DNA from: a virus
IMG/VR virus record: IMGVR_UViG_3300036768_000205
Coordinates: 1-30,937 of that record
Length of the DNA stretch: 30,937 nucleotides
Direction: 5' to 3' (one strand)
Below are positions 14,110 to 22,395 of this stretch, piece by piece (position 1 is the stretch's first letter; every line of letters starts with the position of its first letter). The position numbers were made by a program, and so were the translations under genes. The notes below the pieces were generated by a model. It was given only the letters and a program-made list of their open reading frames with translations, did not search any database and had not been told where the DNA came from.

Positions 14110-14146
14110 AACAAGCGTTTCATATCGAATCGAAACATTTAGAACA

Positions 14147-14155
14147 TGGTATAAT
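14147..14155 (+). promoter_or_regulatory. Extended -10 promoter before terminase genes (module 1)
   Basis: TGGTATAAT combines a TG motif with a consensus -10; no good -35 box lies 16-18 bp upstream. Transcription would start near 14161 and meet the terminator at 14183-14217 after about 20 nt, so late expression would need read-through. Confidence 0.65.
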
Positions 14156-14169
14156 TCAAAGTGGGATTT

Positions 14170-14187
14170 TCGGAGTTTACCGCCCGG
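14170..14187 (+). repeat. 18-bp element shared with 19227-19244 (copy 1)
   Basis: TCGGAGTTTACCGCCCGG is identical in both promoter-terminator modules, while flanks and terminator stems differ. It can form a small CGG-AGTTTA-CCG hairpin and its last bases enter the terminator stem. Conservation between promoter and terminator suggests a factor-binding site on DNA or RNA. Confidence 0.75.
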
Positions 14188-14217
14188 ATGCGCAGTGACT
14201 TGCGTGTCTGGGTTTTT
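14183..14217 (+). terminator. Strong terminator between promoter and terminase gene
   Basis: CCCGGATGCGCA (14183-14194) pairs with TGCGTGTCTGGG (14201-14212) through 12 bp including wobbles, loop GTGACT, then TTTTTCTTTTTT. It lies only 11 nt upstream of the terminase small-subunit start, so it can attenuate the late operon. Confidence 0.8.
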
Positions 14218-14227
14218 CTTTTTTGGA

Positions 14228-14680
14228 ATGAGTATGCTGACAAACAAAAAGCGTAGGTTTATTGAGTACTACCTGCAGTCGTGGAATGCGACCAGAGCGG
14301 CGAGAGAGGCAGGTTATGCCTTCCCTGACCGTCAGGCCAGCCGCATTCTGAAGGACGCGGATGTTGTTGCTGCGGTAAAAGAGCGAATGCAGGAAGTGGC
14401 GATGGAAACAGATGAAATCCTGGCGCGACTGTCGCAACAAGCACGGGCAGACATCAGCCCCTACCTACTGAGTAGTGGAGAGCCAAACTGGGATGTTATC
14501 CGGCAGGCGGGTCATCTTGTAAAACGGGTAGCGAAAAATCGTAATGGCTGGGTGGTGGAATTGCATGACGCGCAATCGGCGCTGGCGATTCTGGCGAAGG
14601 CGCGGGGACTAATGGTAGAACGAGTGCTGCAAAATCAGTCACAGGTGAATATCTATTTGCCAAAGAAAGAAGAATTATGA
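14228..14680 (+). CDS. terS: Terminase small subunit
   Basis: A protein of 150 aa of the Terminase_2 type. The N-terminus KKRRFIEYYLQSWNATRAAREAGY is the helix-turn-helix that recognises phage DNA at packaging start; RQASRILKDADVVAAVKERM and a helical centre for ring assembly follow. A second start at 14234 is possible. The stop overlaps the endolysin start (ATGA). It follows the promoter-terminator module directly. Palindrome at 14465-14475 (LLSS). Confidence 0.85.
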   Translation: MSMLTNKKRRFIEYYLQSWNATRAAREAGYAFPDRQASRILKDADVVAAVKERMQEVAMETDEILARLSQQARADISPYLLSSGEPNWDVIRQAGHLVKRVAKNRNGWVVELHDAQSALAILAKARGLMVERVLQNQSQVNIYLPKKEEL

Positions 14681-15495
14681 AATACTCATATCCAACAAAT
14701 GAACGATTGCGAGTTGTGCAGGCCTGGGGGAATATAAATGCCAAAATGTATCCCGCGCCAACGTACCAGCATATGGGCGTTGACATCGGTGGTCCAGTTG
14801 GGGCGCCGATCTATGCTGCGGCGGATGGGGTTGTGGCGGAGGTAAACCTGACTGGCGCTCATGGATATGGGCGGCATGTTATCGTCGCGCACGAGTCTGG
14901 GGCATATAAAACGTTATATGCTCATCTGCATCGTGTGATGGTCAATGTCGGGGATGCTGTCAGCGGCGGGCAGCAGATCGGGGAGATGGGCGGCCAACCT
15001 GGAGATGATGATCCGATTGATGGGGCATCTACAGGCAGCCATTTGCATTTCGAGGTCATTCTGCCAAATCAGCCAGATGGGGATTGCGTCAAAACGTGGG
15101 CGGGGTACACAGTGGACCCGCTGCTGTATCTGACACGGCGGGCATATGGAGAGCCGCGCCAGGTTGGGCGGGTGGTTGCACGTCAGGGGGTGCGGGTGCG
15201 ATCCGATGCGAGTGTTAGCGCTCCACAGATCGGGGCATTGGGCAGCGGGGATAGCGTGCCGATCCTGGAATTAATCCATGCTGGGGCGGATGTCTGGGCC
15301 AGATTGTGGTCACTGCGGAAGGAGTATGCGGCAGTGAAATATCGTGGAGAAACGATGATATTTGTGGAAGAACAAGTTAAGCAAAGTCAACAACAAGTAT
15401 CTCAAACGGAAGAAGAAAGAAAAATACGAAATGATTTAATCGAACAAATCATTGCGTACCTGGAAAGTCTCAAAGTTAGAGATGGAAACAGTTAA
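14677..15495 (+). CDS. M23 metallopeptidase endolysin with SH3-like domain
   Basis: A protein of 272 aa. LytM/M23 motifs are complete: H32-x3-D36 (QHMGVD) and H122-L-H124 (GSHLHFEV), with YAHLH at 81-85; these bind zinc and cut peptidoglycan cross-links. Residues about 165-225 form an SH3b-like domain (VARQGVRVRSDAS ... GALGSGDSVPI). The last 45 residues form a Gln/Glu coiled coil. It lies between the two terminase genes rather than beside the holins, an unusual place. No signal peptide, so it probably needs a holin. Confidence 0.85.
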   Translation: MKYSYPTNERLRVVQAWGNINAKMYPAPTYQHMGVDIGGPVGAPIYAAADGVVAEVNLTGAHGYGRHVIVAHESGAYKTLYAHLHRVMVNVGDAVSGGQQIGEMGGQPGDDDPIDGASTGSHLHFEVILPNQPDGDCVKTWAGYTVDPLLYLTRRAYGEPRQVGRVVARQGVRVRSDASVSAPQIGALGSGDSVPILELIHAGADVWARLWSLRKEYAAVKYRGETMIFVEEQVKQSQQQVSQTEEERKIRNDLIEQIIAYLESLKVRDGNS

Positions 15496-16849
15496 TATTC
15501 GTCCACAGCCCAAACAGGAAGTCTTCTTGACCAGCAGCGCCGATATTGCCATCTTTGGCGGCGGGGCCGGTGGTGGAAAGACGTTTGGGCTGCTGTTGGA
15601 GCCGCTCTACCACGTTGGCAATCCCGATTTTGGGGCAGTCATATTTCGGCGCACCATGCCGGAGATCACGAAGGAAAAAGGAATGCTGGACGAGAGTATG
15701 AGCCTGTATCCCTTGCTAGGTGCGGTGTACAACAAGAACGAAAGCCGCTGGACGTTCCCCAGCGGGGCGCGGGTGTCGTTCAGCCATTTGCAGTATGAAA
15801 CGGATTTGGCGGCCTGGCGCGGGGCGCAGATTGCGCTGTTGGAGTTCGACCAGTTAGAGACATTTACCGAACAGCAGTTCTGGTACATGCTTAGCCGCAA
15901 TCGCTCTACCTGCGGCGTGAAACCCTACGTCCGCGCCACCTGCAATCCTGAACCTGGCTGGCTGGCTGACTTGCTAGACTGGTGGATCGGTGATGATGGT
16001 TATCCGATCATGGAGCGGTCGGGGAAACTGCGCTGGTTTGTGCGGAATGGTGAGCGGCTGGTCTGGGCAGATGACCCTACCCCCCTCCATACTGAGTATC
16101 CTGACTTGCAGCCGAAGAGTTTGACGTTTATTCCGGCGAATGTCTTTGACAACCAGGTGCTGATGGAGAAAGACCCTGGCTATCTGGCGAATCTGAAATC
16201 GCTTGCGCCGCTGGATCGTGAGCGCCTGCTGGCGGGGAACTGGAAAATCAAGCCGAGCGCCGGTAAGGTGTTCAACCGTGCGTGGTTTTCGGTTGTGCCA
16301 GCGGCCCCGGCGGGCGGGCAGACGTGCATTTATTGGGATTTTGCCGCGACTGAGAAAAGCATGAGCAAGCCCGACCCCGATTACACGGCAGCGGTGGTGA
16401 TGCGCAAAGTGGGCGGGCGATGGTATGTGCTGGACTGCATTGCCGCGCAGGTGGGACCTGCCGAAGTAGAACGAATGTTCGTGAACGTAACGCGGCAATG
16501 GGCGGAGCGGGCGCGGGCTGATGGGTCCACTTTTCTGGCGCGGTGGGAGCAGGAACCGGGGAGTGCATCAAAGCGGGAGGCGTCACGCATGGCCGCATTG
16601 CTGGCGGGGATTGACGCCCATGCGGTGCCCAGCCAGGGAGACAAAATCAGCCGGGCAAAGGCGATGAGCGCGCAGGCGGAGGCGGGAAATATCTCTCTGG
16701 TGGCCGCGCCCTGGAATACTGAGTGGTTGGAACACATGCACGGGCAACCGGATTTACCGCACGATGACATCATGGATGCTAGTGCGGGGGTGTTCAATGC
16801 GTTGGCGGGCGCGGGCCAGGTGATTTATGCACCGAGCATTTGGGATTGA
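15482..16849 (+). CDS. terL: Terminase large subunit
   Basis: A protein of 455 aa from the ATG at 15482, overlapping the endolysin by 14 nt. Walker A GGGAGGGKT (residues 26-34), a Walker B-like ALLEFDQLE, motif TCNPEP, and a C-terminal RNase H-type nuclease with IYWDFA and HDDIMDA metal ligands. It cuts concatemers and drives DNA into the prohead. Two palindrome sites lie in it: exact at 16089 (HTEYP) and degenerate at 16716 (NTEW). Confidence 0.95.
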   Translation: METVNIRPQPKQEVFLTSSADIAIFGGGAGGGKTFGLLLEPLYHVGNPDFGAVIFRRTMPEITKEKGMLDESMSLYPLLGAVYNKNESRWTFPSGARVSFSHLQYETDLAAWRGAQIALLEFDQLETFTEQQFWYMLSRNRSTCGVKPYVRATCNPEPGWLADLLDWWIGDDGYPIMERSGKLRWFVRNGERLVWADDPTPLHTEYPDLQPKSLTFIPANVFDNQVLMEKDPGYLANLKSLAPLDRERLLAGNWKIKPSAGKVFNRAWFSVVPAAPAGGQTCIYWDFAATEKSMSKPDPDYTAAVVMRKVGGRWYVLDCIAAQVGPAEVERMFVNVTRQWAERARADGSTFLARWEQEPGSASKREASRMAALLAGIDAHAVPSQGDKISRAKAMSAQAEAGNISLVAAPWNTEWLEHMHGQPDLPHDDIMDASAGVFNALAGAGQVIYAPSIWD

Positions 16850-16861
16850 TGGAGGTTACAC

Positions 16862-18190
16862 ATGGCAACGGTAATGGATTGGATTCGCAGTTTTTTCAAC
16901 AAAACCCCGGCAGACATTTTGTCAAAGCAGGCAGAGCAAATCAAACGAGTTGACCGCTTTGCGCGGGCATGGGAGGCATATTATGGTAAGTATCCTAGTA
17001 GTCTGCCAGTCAAGTCGGGAAAGATAAACGATAACGTAACGCTCAACTTTTCCCGGCTTGTCGTTGATCAGACGGTAGATTTTCTGTTTGGCAAGGAGGT
17101 CGTGTTTGAGATTGATGAAATGGCCGATACCCGCGCCGAGGAGTGGTTGAATTCCGTCTGGCAAGCAAACCAGAAGATGATTTTTTTGCAGAAATTAGCC
17201 GTCAATGGCGCAGTGTGCGGGCAGGTATTTGTTAAGATTAGCGACGGCGGGCTGTATCCGCGCCTGATTGCTGTTGACCCTGGTATCGTGGACGTTGAGA
17301 CGGAACCCGGTGACTATGAAATGGTGCGGGCGTTTACCATCACCTACCCGGCGGGTGATGTTGCACGGCGTCAGATCATCCGGCGCGATGGGGATGGGGC
17401 GGACTGGAAAATTGTTGACCAGAAGCGCGACAAGGACGCAATAAACTGGGAAACCGTACAGGTCACAGTTTGGACGCGTCCGTGGCCACCGATTGTAACG
17501 TGCCAAAATCTACCCGCGCCGAACGAATTTTGGGGTATAGCGGATATTGAGCCGGACGTTATCGGGCTCAACGAATCGCTCAATTTTGTGATGAGCAATA
17601 TCAACCGGATTTTGCGTTATCATGCCCACCCAAAAACCTGGGTGCGAGGTGTGCTATCGGCGGATAACCTGAAAGTTGGCGCGGATGAAACTATCCTGCT
17701 GCCGGACGGGGCGGAGATACACAATCTGGAAATGACCAGCGACCTGAACAGCAGCCTTGACCTTTACCGTCGGTTGAAGGAGGCGTTACACGAGGTGACG
17801 CGCAGCCCAGAAATTGCCAGCGGCAAGGTCGAAAACGTAGGTAATCTGTCGGGAGTGGCACTACAGATTCTGTACCACCCCCTACTGAGTAAAACGGAAA
17901 CCAAGCGGCGCATGTACGGCAGTTTACTGGTGGAGTTGAACCGGCGGCTGCTGGAGTTAGGCGGCTTTGGCGCGAACAACATCACCAAAATTCACTGGCC
18001 AGAGATGTTGCCGCGTGACCCGATGCAGGAACGGCAGGTGGCATTGCTCGACCAGCAGTTGGGCGTCTCGCGTGATACGCTGTTGCGACGGTTGGATTAC
18101 GACCCAGACCTGGAAGCGCAAAAACGCGCGGCGGAAGAGACGAATATCGGCGCCAATTTGTTGGCAACATTTGAGCAGGGTAAGTCGTGA
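16862..18190 (+). CDS. Portal protein (SPP1 Gp6-type)
   Basis: A protein of 442 aa. Family segments include NFSRLVVDQTVDFLFGKEVVF near residue 60, a Pro-rich PAPNEFWGIADIEPDVIGLNESLN near residue 220, and SGVALQILYHPLLSKTETKRRMY near 330. It forms the dodecameric ring through which DNA enters the head and to which the connector binds. It sits between terminase and the MuF protein as in SPP1-like phages. Stop overlaps the next start (GTGA). Palindrome at 17882-17892 (LLSK). Confidence 0.9.
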   Translation: MATVMDWIRSFFNKTPADILSKQAEQIKRVDRFARAWEAYYGKYPSSLPVKSGKINDNVTLNFSRLVVDQTVDFLFGKEVVFEIDEMADTRAEEWLNSVWQANQKMIFLQKLAVNGAVCGQVFVKISDGGLYPRLIAVDPGIVDVETEPGDYEMVRAFTITYPAGDVARRQIIRRDGDGADWKIVDQKRDKDAINWETVQVTVWTRPWPPIVTCQNLPAPNEFWGIADIEPDVIGLNESLNFVMSNINRILRYHAHPKTWVRGVLSADNLKVGADETILLPDGAEIHNLEMTSDLNSSLDLYRRLKEALHEVTRSPEIASGKVENVGNLSGVALQILYHPLLSKTETKRRMYGSLLVELNRRLLELGGFGANNITKIHWPEMLPRDPMQERQVALLDQQLGVSRDTLLRRLDYDPDLEAQKRAAEETNIGANLLATFEQGKS

Positions 18191-19179
18191 GTGACATCTA
18201 CCAGGTAACCGATGACTTTCGGCGGCGGCTGCTGAGGCAGGAACGAGAAGCGGCGGTCGAGATGACGCGGGCATATGCCAGAATTTGGATGCGGGTGAAA
18301 CAGGAAATTGATGACCTGCTGGCGGAGTGGGAACGGGATGGCGGCGTGAATGCTGGCCCGGATTGGGTTTATCGTTACAACCGGCTGCGCAAGTTGGAGG
18401 CGCAAATTCAAGCCGAACTAACCCGTTATACTGAGTATGCGGAACAGCGGATAGAGACTGAACGGAGGCGGGCGGCAAAACTGGGTGCAGAAGGCGCGCT
18501 GTTTCAGTTGGGGATTGCAGGGGAGTTCGACCGTTTGCCTGCTGGCGCGGTAAGGCAGGTTGCCGCGGCGATTCTGGCGGATGGGTCACCGTTGAAAATC
18601 CTGCTAGGGACATTGCCAGATAATGGTGCAAAAGTGGTGGGGGATGCGCTGATTCAGGGCATGGCACTGGGGAAGAGCGTGCGAGAGATTGCCGGAGATA
18701 TGCGGGTGGCACTGGGTGGCAACCTGACGCGGGCGCTGCGGATCGCACGGACGGAGACGCTGCGCGCATACCGTGAGGCAACACGGGCAACATATCGGAA
18801 GATGGGTGTGCAACAGTGGGAGTGGCGCAGCGCGCGGAACGAGCGGACGTGTGCGGTGTGCTGGGCAATGGACGGAAAACGGTTTAGCGTGGATGAACCA
18901 ATGCCCGCGCATGTCAATTGTCGGTGTGTAATGTTGCCAGTAACGGACACATGGGAGGCGTTGGGGGCTGTAGGTATTGATGAGTTGACGCAGCAAGAAC
19001 CCGCGCTAGAGCGTTTTGCAAGTTTGCGGCCTGACCAGCAATTAATGGTGTTAGGTCCAGCGAAATTTAGGGCGTATAACGACGGAGTAATAGAATTATC
19101 TGATCTGGTAGGCTGGAAGGTAAACCCGTTTTGGGGCAAAAGTGTATATGAGCGTAGTCTTGCAGAATTGAATTACTAA
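18187..19179 (+). CDS. Minor head (MuF/SPP1 Gp7-type) protein
   Basis: A protein of 330 aa starting at GTG in a 4-nt overlap with the portal gene. An N-terminal helical region is followed by RIARTETLRAYREATRATYRKMGV and the zinc-like CAVCWAMDGKRF ... PAHVNCRC motif that defines the Mu F family. It joins a few copies of itself to the portal inside the head. The palindrome at 18428-18438 gives YTEYA. Confidence 0.9.
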   Translation: MSDIYQVTDDFRRRLLRQEREAAVEMTRAYARIWMRVKQEIDDLLAEWERDGGVNAGPDWVYRYNRLRKLEAQIQAELTRYTEYAEQRIETERRRAAKLGAEGALFQLGIAGEFDRLPAGAVRQVAAAILADGSPLKILLGTLPDNGAKVVGDALIQGMALGKSVREIAGDMRVALGGNLTRALRIARTETLRAYREATRATYRKMGVQQWEWRSARNERTCAVCWAMDGKRFSVDEPMPAHVNCRCVMLPVTDTWEALGAVGIDELTQQEPALERFASLRPDQQLMVLGPAKFRAYNDGVIELSDLVGWKVNPFWGKSVYERSLAELNY

Positions 19180-19192
19180 ACTGAGTAAATTG

Positions 19193-19201
19193 TGCTATAA
19201 T
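19193..19201 (+). promoter_or_regulatory. Extended -10 promoter before holin genes (module 2)
   Basis: TGCTATAAT is a consensus extended -10. A degenerate palindrome copy AACTGAGTA (19179-19187) lies just upstream, where a -35/spacer contact would be. The terminator at 19241-19276 follows 40 nt later. Confidence 0.65.
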
Positions 19202-19226
19202 TTAGATGACAATTGATTTGGGTTTG

Positions 19227-19244
19227 TCGGAGTTTACCGCCCGG
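19227..19244 (+). repeat. 18-bp element shared with 14170-14187 (copy 2)
   Basis: This is exactly TCGGAGTTTACCGCCCGG as in module 1, but 25 rather than 14 nt after the -10 box, which argues that the element itself, not its distance from the promoter, is conserved. Confidence 0.75.
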
Positions 19245-19276
19245 CACGACTGGAGTTTCCAGGAGTGCCGGTTTTT
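19241..19276 (+). terminator. Terminator between module 2 promoter and holin gene
   Basis: CCGGCAC/GTGCCGG (19241-19247, 19265-19271) continues through a tandem GA/GA internal loop into CTGGA-GTT-TCCAG, then T5 and a further T-run. Its stem sequence differs from module 1, so the shape rather than the sequence is kept. Confidence 0.85.
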
Positions 19277-19309
19277 CGTTTTAACCAATTGCACAAGGAG
19301 AATAGAAAA

Positions 19310-19675
19310 ATGATCGAGCTTCAAGAGATTGGCGTAAAGGTTTTGAATGCCATATTGATGGCAGCATTGCCTGCCTTGGCAGTATCGTTGACCGGGGCGG
19401 TCATTGCCTGGGCACGCAAGACATGGGCAGAGTTCCAACGCACTAAACCGAGACTTGCCGACCAGGTGGCCTTTTATGTACGGATTGCCGTCGAAGCCGC
19501 AGAACAGGCAGGCGCAGCAAAACTGGTGGAAGATAAAAAGCAATACGCACTGCAAATTGCACAAGCCTGGTTAAAACAGAATGGATTGGGAAGTATTGAT
19601 ATTGAATTAATTGCTGCTGAAATTGAACGCCAGGTCCGAGATATGAAGCGTTTAGAAGCTTATGCCAATCTCTGA
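19310..19675 (+). CDS. LLH-family phage holin
   Basis: A protein of 121 aa. One N-terminal membrane span (residues about 10-32, ILMAALPALAVSLTGAVIAW) is followed by an amphipathic helical tail with the LLH-holin pattern AVEAAEQAGAAKLVEDKKQYALQIAQAWLKQNG and a final helix IAAEIERQVRDMKR. Holins hole the membrane so the endolysin reaches the wall. AAGGAG SD; a longer in-frame start at 19265 lies inside the terminator and is rejected. Position between MuF and scaffold is unusual for lysis genes. Confidence 0.8.
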   Translation: MIELQEIGVKVLNAILMAALPALAVSLTGAVIAWARKTWAEFQRTKPRLADQVAFYVRIAVEAAEQAGAAKLVEDKKQYALQIAQAWLKQNGLGSIDIELIAAEIERQVRDMKRLEAYANL

Positions 19676-19940
19676 TTTATCTCTGCTATTCAGTGCTTTG
19701 GGCGGACTGGCAGGACTGGCAGCCCTGATAACGGCGATTGCATCGGCCAGGCAGGCGGCAAAAAAAACCGAATTGGACGCGCTCAGACAGACGATTGACG
19801 AGTTGCAGGAAGAAAACAAACGCTTACGCGCAATTGTCCATGAATTACAAATTGAAAATGAACAATTGCGAAAAAAACTGGGCATGACTGCATTTCGACA
19901 ACCTGTTCGAGGGTTGGAAACTCGCAATGATGTTGATTGA
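19662..19940 (+). CDS. Membrane protein with leucine-zipper tail
   Basis: A protein of 92 aa overlapping the holin by 14 nt. A span at residues about 7-27 (LLFSALGGLAGLAALITAIA) precedes a long coiled coil (LDALRQTIDELQEENKRLRAIVHELQIENEQLRKKL). It may be a second lysis factor or holin partner; no family recognised. Confidence 0.65.
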   Translation: MPISDLSLLFSALGGLAGLAALITAIASARQAAKKTELDALRQTIDELQEENKRLRAIVHELQIENEQLRKKLGMTAFRQPVRGLETRNDVD

Positions 19941-20202
19941 TTTGATTGTTTCTGCGTTTTTAGGATATGGCTTGCACCAGTCACGTGCATATACTGCAAA
20001 ATTGCCTGACGGATGGCGCGAGTTGACCAATTATTCGATTGGTGTCGCTGGAACTGGACCGTTATTCGTTTTTTGGTGGCACAAGCTGAAAGATGTTGTC
20101 CATCCATTCAATCGTGCGTTTCTGGCTTTTCTGCTGGCATTTATTGGCGTTGGCGCCGGCGTGGTAGCAGGATGGCTGATAGACACATTCAAGCAAGAAT
20201 AA
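19927..20202 (+). CDS. Small membrane protein, possible holin partner
   Basis: A 91-aa protein overlapping the previous gene. Hydrophobic segments at about 3-16, 38-52 and 66-84 (FLAFLLAFIGVGAGVVAGWL) and a charged end. With the holin and coiled-coil membrane protein it forms a three-gene membrane cluster probably used in lysis. A start three bases later (second Met) is possible. Confidence 0.65.
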   Translation: MMLIDLIVSAFLGYGLHQSRAYTAKLPDGWRELTNYSIGVAGTGPLFVFWWHKLKDVVHPFNRAFLAFLLAFIGVGAGVVAGWLIDTFKQE

Positions 20203-20221
20203 TGAGGAAGGATTTACAGAT

Positions 20222-20803
20222 ATGGATGATGCAAATTTCCAGATGCAGAATGCCAATGGAGATCATGTTCAAGAACAATTTGATGAACAAACCCAAGAGC
20301 CAAAGACTTTCGATACTGAGTATGTAAAAAAGTTACGTGCAGAAGCAGCCAGGTATCGTAAAGAACGCAACGAACTGGAGGCGAGAGTTAAAGCTTTTGA
20401 ACAGGAGCGGATGACGAAAGAAGAGCAGGCCGCACAGAAGTTGAAAGAACTGGAAGAGCGCGAAAAGGCACTGACCGAGCGGATGCGCTCCAGCAATCTG
20501 CGCGCCGCTATTATGACGGCGGGCGCTGGGAAACTGGCGTCGGTAGATGCCGCCATGAAACTACTGGATGCCAATACGATTGAGTTTGACGAAGACAATA
20601 ACCCGGTTGGTGTCGAAGCGGCGGTGGCGAAACTGCTCAAAGAGTATCCATTTTTGGGCGTACAGATGCCGCCAAGTGGCGACAAAACCAACCCAGAGCG
20701 GGGCGGGCGTAATGCCCTGACTCTCGACGACATCAAACGCATGTCACCATCCGAAATCAACGCGCGCTGGGAAGAGGTCAGCGCGGTGATGAGCAAAAAA
20801 TAA
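20222..20803 (+). CDS. Scaffolding protein (Gp20/DUF4355-like)
   Basis: A protein of 193 aa. The acidic N-terminus is followed by a long coiled coil (residues about 32-88, YVKKLRAEAARYRKERNELEAR and on) and then a conserved-looking tail where DAAMKLLDANTIEFDEDN matches the end of phage GP20-type scaffolds. Placed immediately before the coat gene, it should shape the prohead and then leave. Palindrome at 20313-20323 (DTEYV). Confidence 0.8.
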   Translation: MDDANFQMQNANGDHVQEQFDEQTQEPKTFDTEYVKKLRAEAARYRKERNELEARVKAFEQERMTKEEQAAQKLKELEEREKALTERMRSSNLRAAIMTAGAGKLASVDAAMKLLDANTIEFDEDNNPVGVEAAVAKLLKEYPFLGVQMPPSGDKTNPERGGRNALTLDDIKRMSPSEINARWEEVSAVMSKK

Positions 20804-20882
20804 CGGCTTGACGCCGAACCGGAACGCCAGGCGCGGGAAGGAATTTCACTCCAAAAAAATTTGACTGAAAGGAAAGTGAACT

Positions 20883-21728
20883 ATGAGCATCAACAATTTC
20901 GTTCCTACCGTATGGGCCGCCCGTGTGCTCGATAATCTGAACAAGGCGCTGGTGTACGGCAACATCGTCAACCGCGATTTTGAGGGAGACATCCGTCAGA
21001 TGGGTGATACTGTCAAAATCAACAGTATCGGCGCGGTAACGATTGGGAACTACACCAAAAACACCAACATCGGCGACCCGGAAACCCTGAGCGATGCGCA
21101 GACTACTCTACTCATCAATCAGGCAAATTACTTCAACTTCCAGGTGGACGACATTGACCGGGCGCAGCAATCGCCGAAGGTCATGGACGCTGCCATGCGT
21201 GAAGCCGCCTACGGGCTTGGCAATGTCGCTGACCAGTACATCGCCGGGCTGTATACCGGCGTTGCTGCCGGTAACACCATTGGCAACGACACCACGCCGA
21301 TTGTTCCGACCGCTTCAACGGCTTACGAAAAGCTGGTTGACCTGGCGACCCTGCTCGATGAAGCAAATGTCCCCGGCGAAGACCGCTGGGTGGTGCTGCC
21401 GCCCTGGTATTACGGCCTGTTGCTTAAGGATGACCGCTTCGTTAAGGCGGGCACGGCGCAGACTGACCAGGTGCTGCGCAATGGGTTCGTGGGCGAGGCG
21501 GCCGGCTTTGCCGTCTACAAGTCCAACAACGTGCCAAACACGACCGGCACGAAGTACAAAATCATTGCCGGGCAGCGCAAAGCCATTTCATTTGCCGACC
21601 AAATCAACAGTGTGGAAGCCTACCGCCCCGAAAAGCGTTTCGCTGACGCGGTGAAAGGGCTGCATCTGTATGGCGCGAAACTGGTTTACCCCCAGGCAAT
21701 TGCCGTTCTGACTGCTAACAAGTCGTAA
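20883..21728 (+). CDS. Major capsid protein (P22 coat-like type)
   Basis: A protein of 281 aa. The start NNFVPTVWAARVLDNLNKALVYGNIVNRDFEGDIRQMGDTV and the segments YFNFQVDDIDRAQ, DRWVVLPPWYYGLLLKD and GFVGEAAGFAVYKSNNVP fit the coat proteins related to P22 gp5, which use the HK97 fold. It follows the scaffold and is followed by a strong hairpin. AAAGGAAAG SD; a short CGGC-TTGAC-GCCG stem-loop lies in its leader near 20804. Confidence 0.9.
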   Translation: MSINNFVPTVWAARVLDNLNKALVYGNIVNRDFEGDIRQMGDTVKINSIGAVTIGNYTKNTNIGDPETLSDAQTTLLINQANYFNFQVDDIDRAQQSPKVMDAAMREAAYGLGNVADQYIAGLYTGVAAGNTIGNDTTPIVPTASTAYEKLVDLATLLDEANVPGEDRWVVLPPWYYGLLLKDDRFVKAGTAQTDQVLRNGFVGEAAGFAVYKSNNVPNTTGTKYKIIAGQRKAISFADQINSVEAYRPEKRFADAVKGLHLYGAKLVYPQAIAVLTANKS

Positions 21729-21733
21729 TCTAT

Positions 21734-21763
21734 CTCCCCCAAACTCGTTTGAGTTTGGGGGAG
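21734..21763 (+). promoter_or_regulatory. Perfect 13-bp hairpin after the capsid gene
   Basis: CTCCCCCAAACTC (21734-21746), loop GTTT, then its exact complement to 21763. No T-run follows, so it is probably not a full terminator; it may protect the capsid mRNA 3' end or lower downstream expression. Part of the 3' arm lies just upstream of the SD for the next small gene. Confidence 0.75.
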
Positions 21764-21779
21764 GGAAAGGACTTTCGAA

Positions 21780-21944
21780 ATGTGGATTCGGAACAAAAAC
21801 ACCGGCTTGAAATGGGAAGTGACCGATGAACGCGGACGCGAACTGATTGCCAGCGGCGATTATGAAGCCGTCAACGAACCCAAAGAAACGCCACCCCAAG
21901 AGCCTGTAAAGCCGAAGAGCAAGAGCAATGCAAAATCTGATTGA
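21780..21944 (+). CDS. Small head-region protein
   Basis: A 54-aa protein (starts MWIRNKNTGLKWEVTDERG) with a beta-like N-terminus and a Pro/Lys-rich tail (PPQEPVKPKSKSNAK). GGAAAGG SD. It overlaps the next gene by 17 nt. Small proteins with a Lys/Pro tail often lie just after the coat gene in siphoviruses; role unknown. Confidence 0.7.
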   Translation: MWIRNKNTGLKWEVTDERGRELIASGDYEAVNEPKETPPQEPVKPKSKSNAKSD

Positions 21945-22395
21945 CCTGGTACGCGGACTGATTGGCGACACCGACACGGTGGATAAAGCGTTCAGCGATG
22001 CCGAAATTGCCGCTGTGCTGAAACAGCACTCCGAGCAGGTGTACTACCTGCCATTGATGGTTTTTTCGGTCAAGGACGGCGGCGCGTGGCAGCAGCGCGA
22101 ATTTCGTGCGCCTGTCGGGTTTTGGGCAGACGATGCACACCTGTTCAATACTGAGTATGAGGTGGTGATACCGTCTATATCTGATCTGGTTGCTGGTCGC
22201 TGGATATTCACCAGCCACCAGCCCGGCATCTACCTGACCGGTACAACGTGTGACGTGTACGGCGCGGCGGCAGATCTGTTGAGCCTGTGGTCTGGTCGGG
22301 TCGGTTACGAGCAAAACGGGCGTGGCCAGGCGTTGATGGACGCGGCGCGGGAAATGCGCAAACGAATGCGCCCAAAGGTGGTGCCCAGTGACTAA
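21928..22395 (+). CDS. Head-tail connector (Gp6-like adaptor)
   Basis: A protein of 155 aa. The N-terminal MQNLIDLVRGLIGDTDTVDKAFSDAEIAAVLKQHS has the helical pattern of phage adaptor proteins that sit under the portal; the C-terminus ends in a helical AAREMRKRMRPK. Its place before a DUF3168 gene supports the role. It contains the palindrome at 22148-22158 (NTEYE). Confidence 0.65.
   Translation: MQNLIDLVRGLIGDTDTVDKAFSDAEIAAVLKQHSEQVYYLPLMVFSVKDGGAWQQREFRAPVGFWADDAHLFNTEYEVVIPSISDLVAGRWIFTSHQPGIYLTGTTCDVYGAAADLLSLWSGRVGYEQNGRGQALMDAAREMRKRMRPKVVPSD

Noticed and set aside
14270-14278. TATTGAGTA, and also AACTGAGTT at 27314, as further palindrome copies.
   Set aside because: They differ at a core position or at both outer bases and are not clearly above chance, so they were left out of the count.
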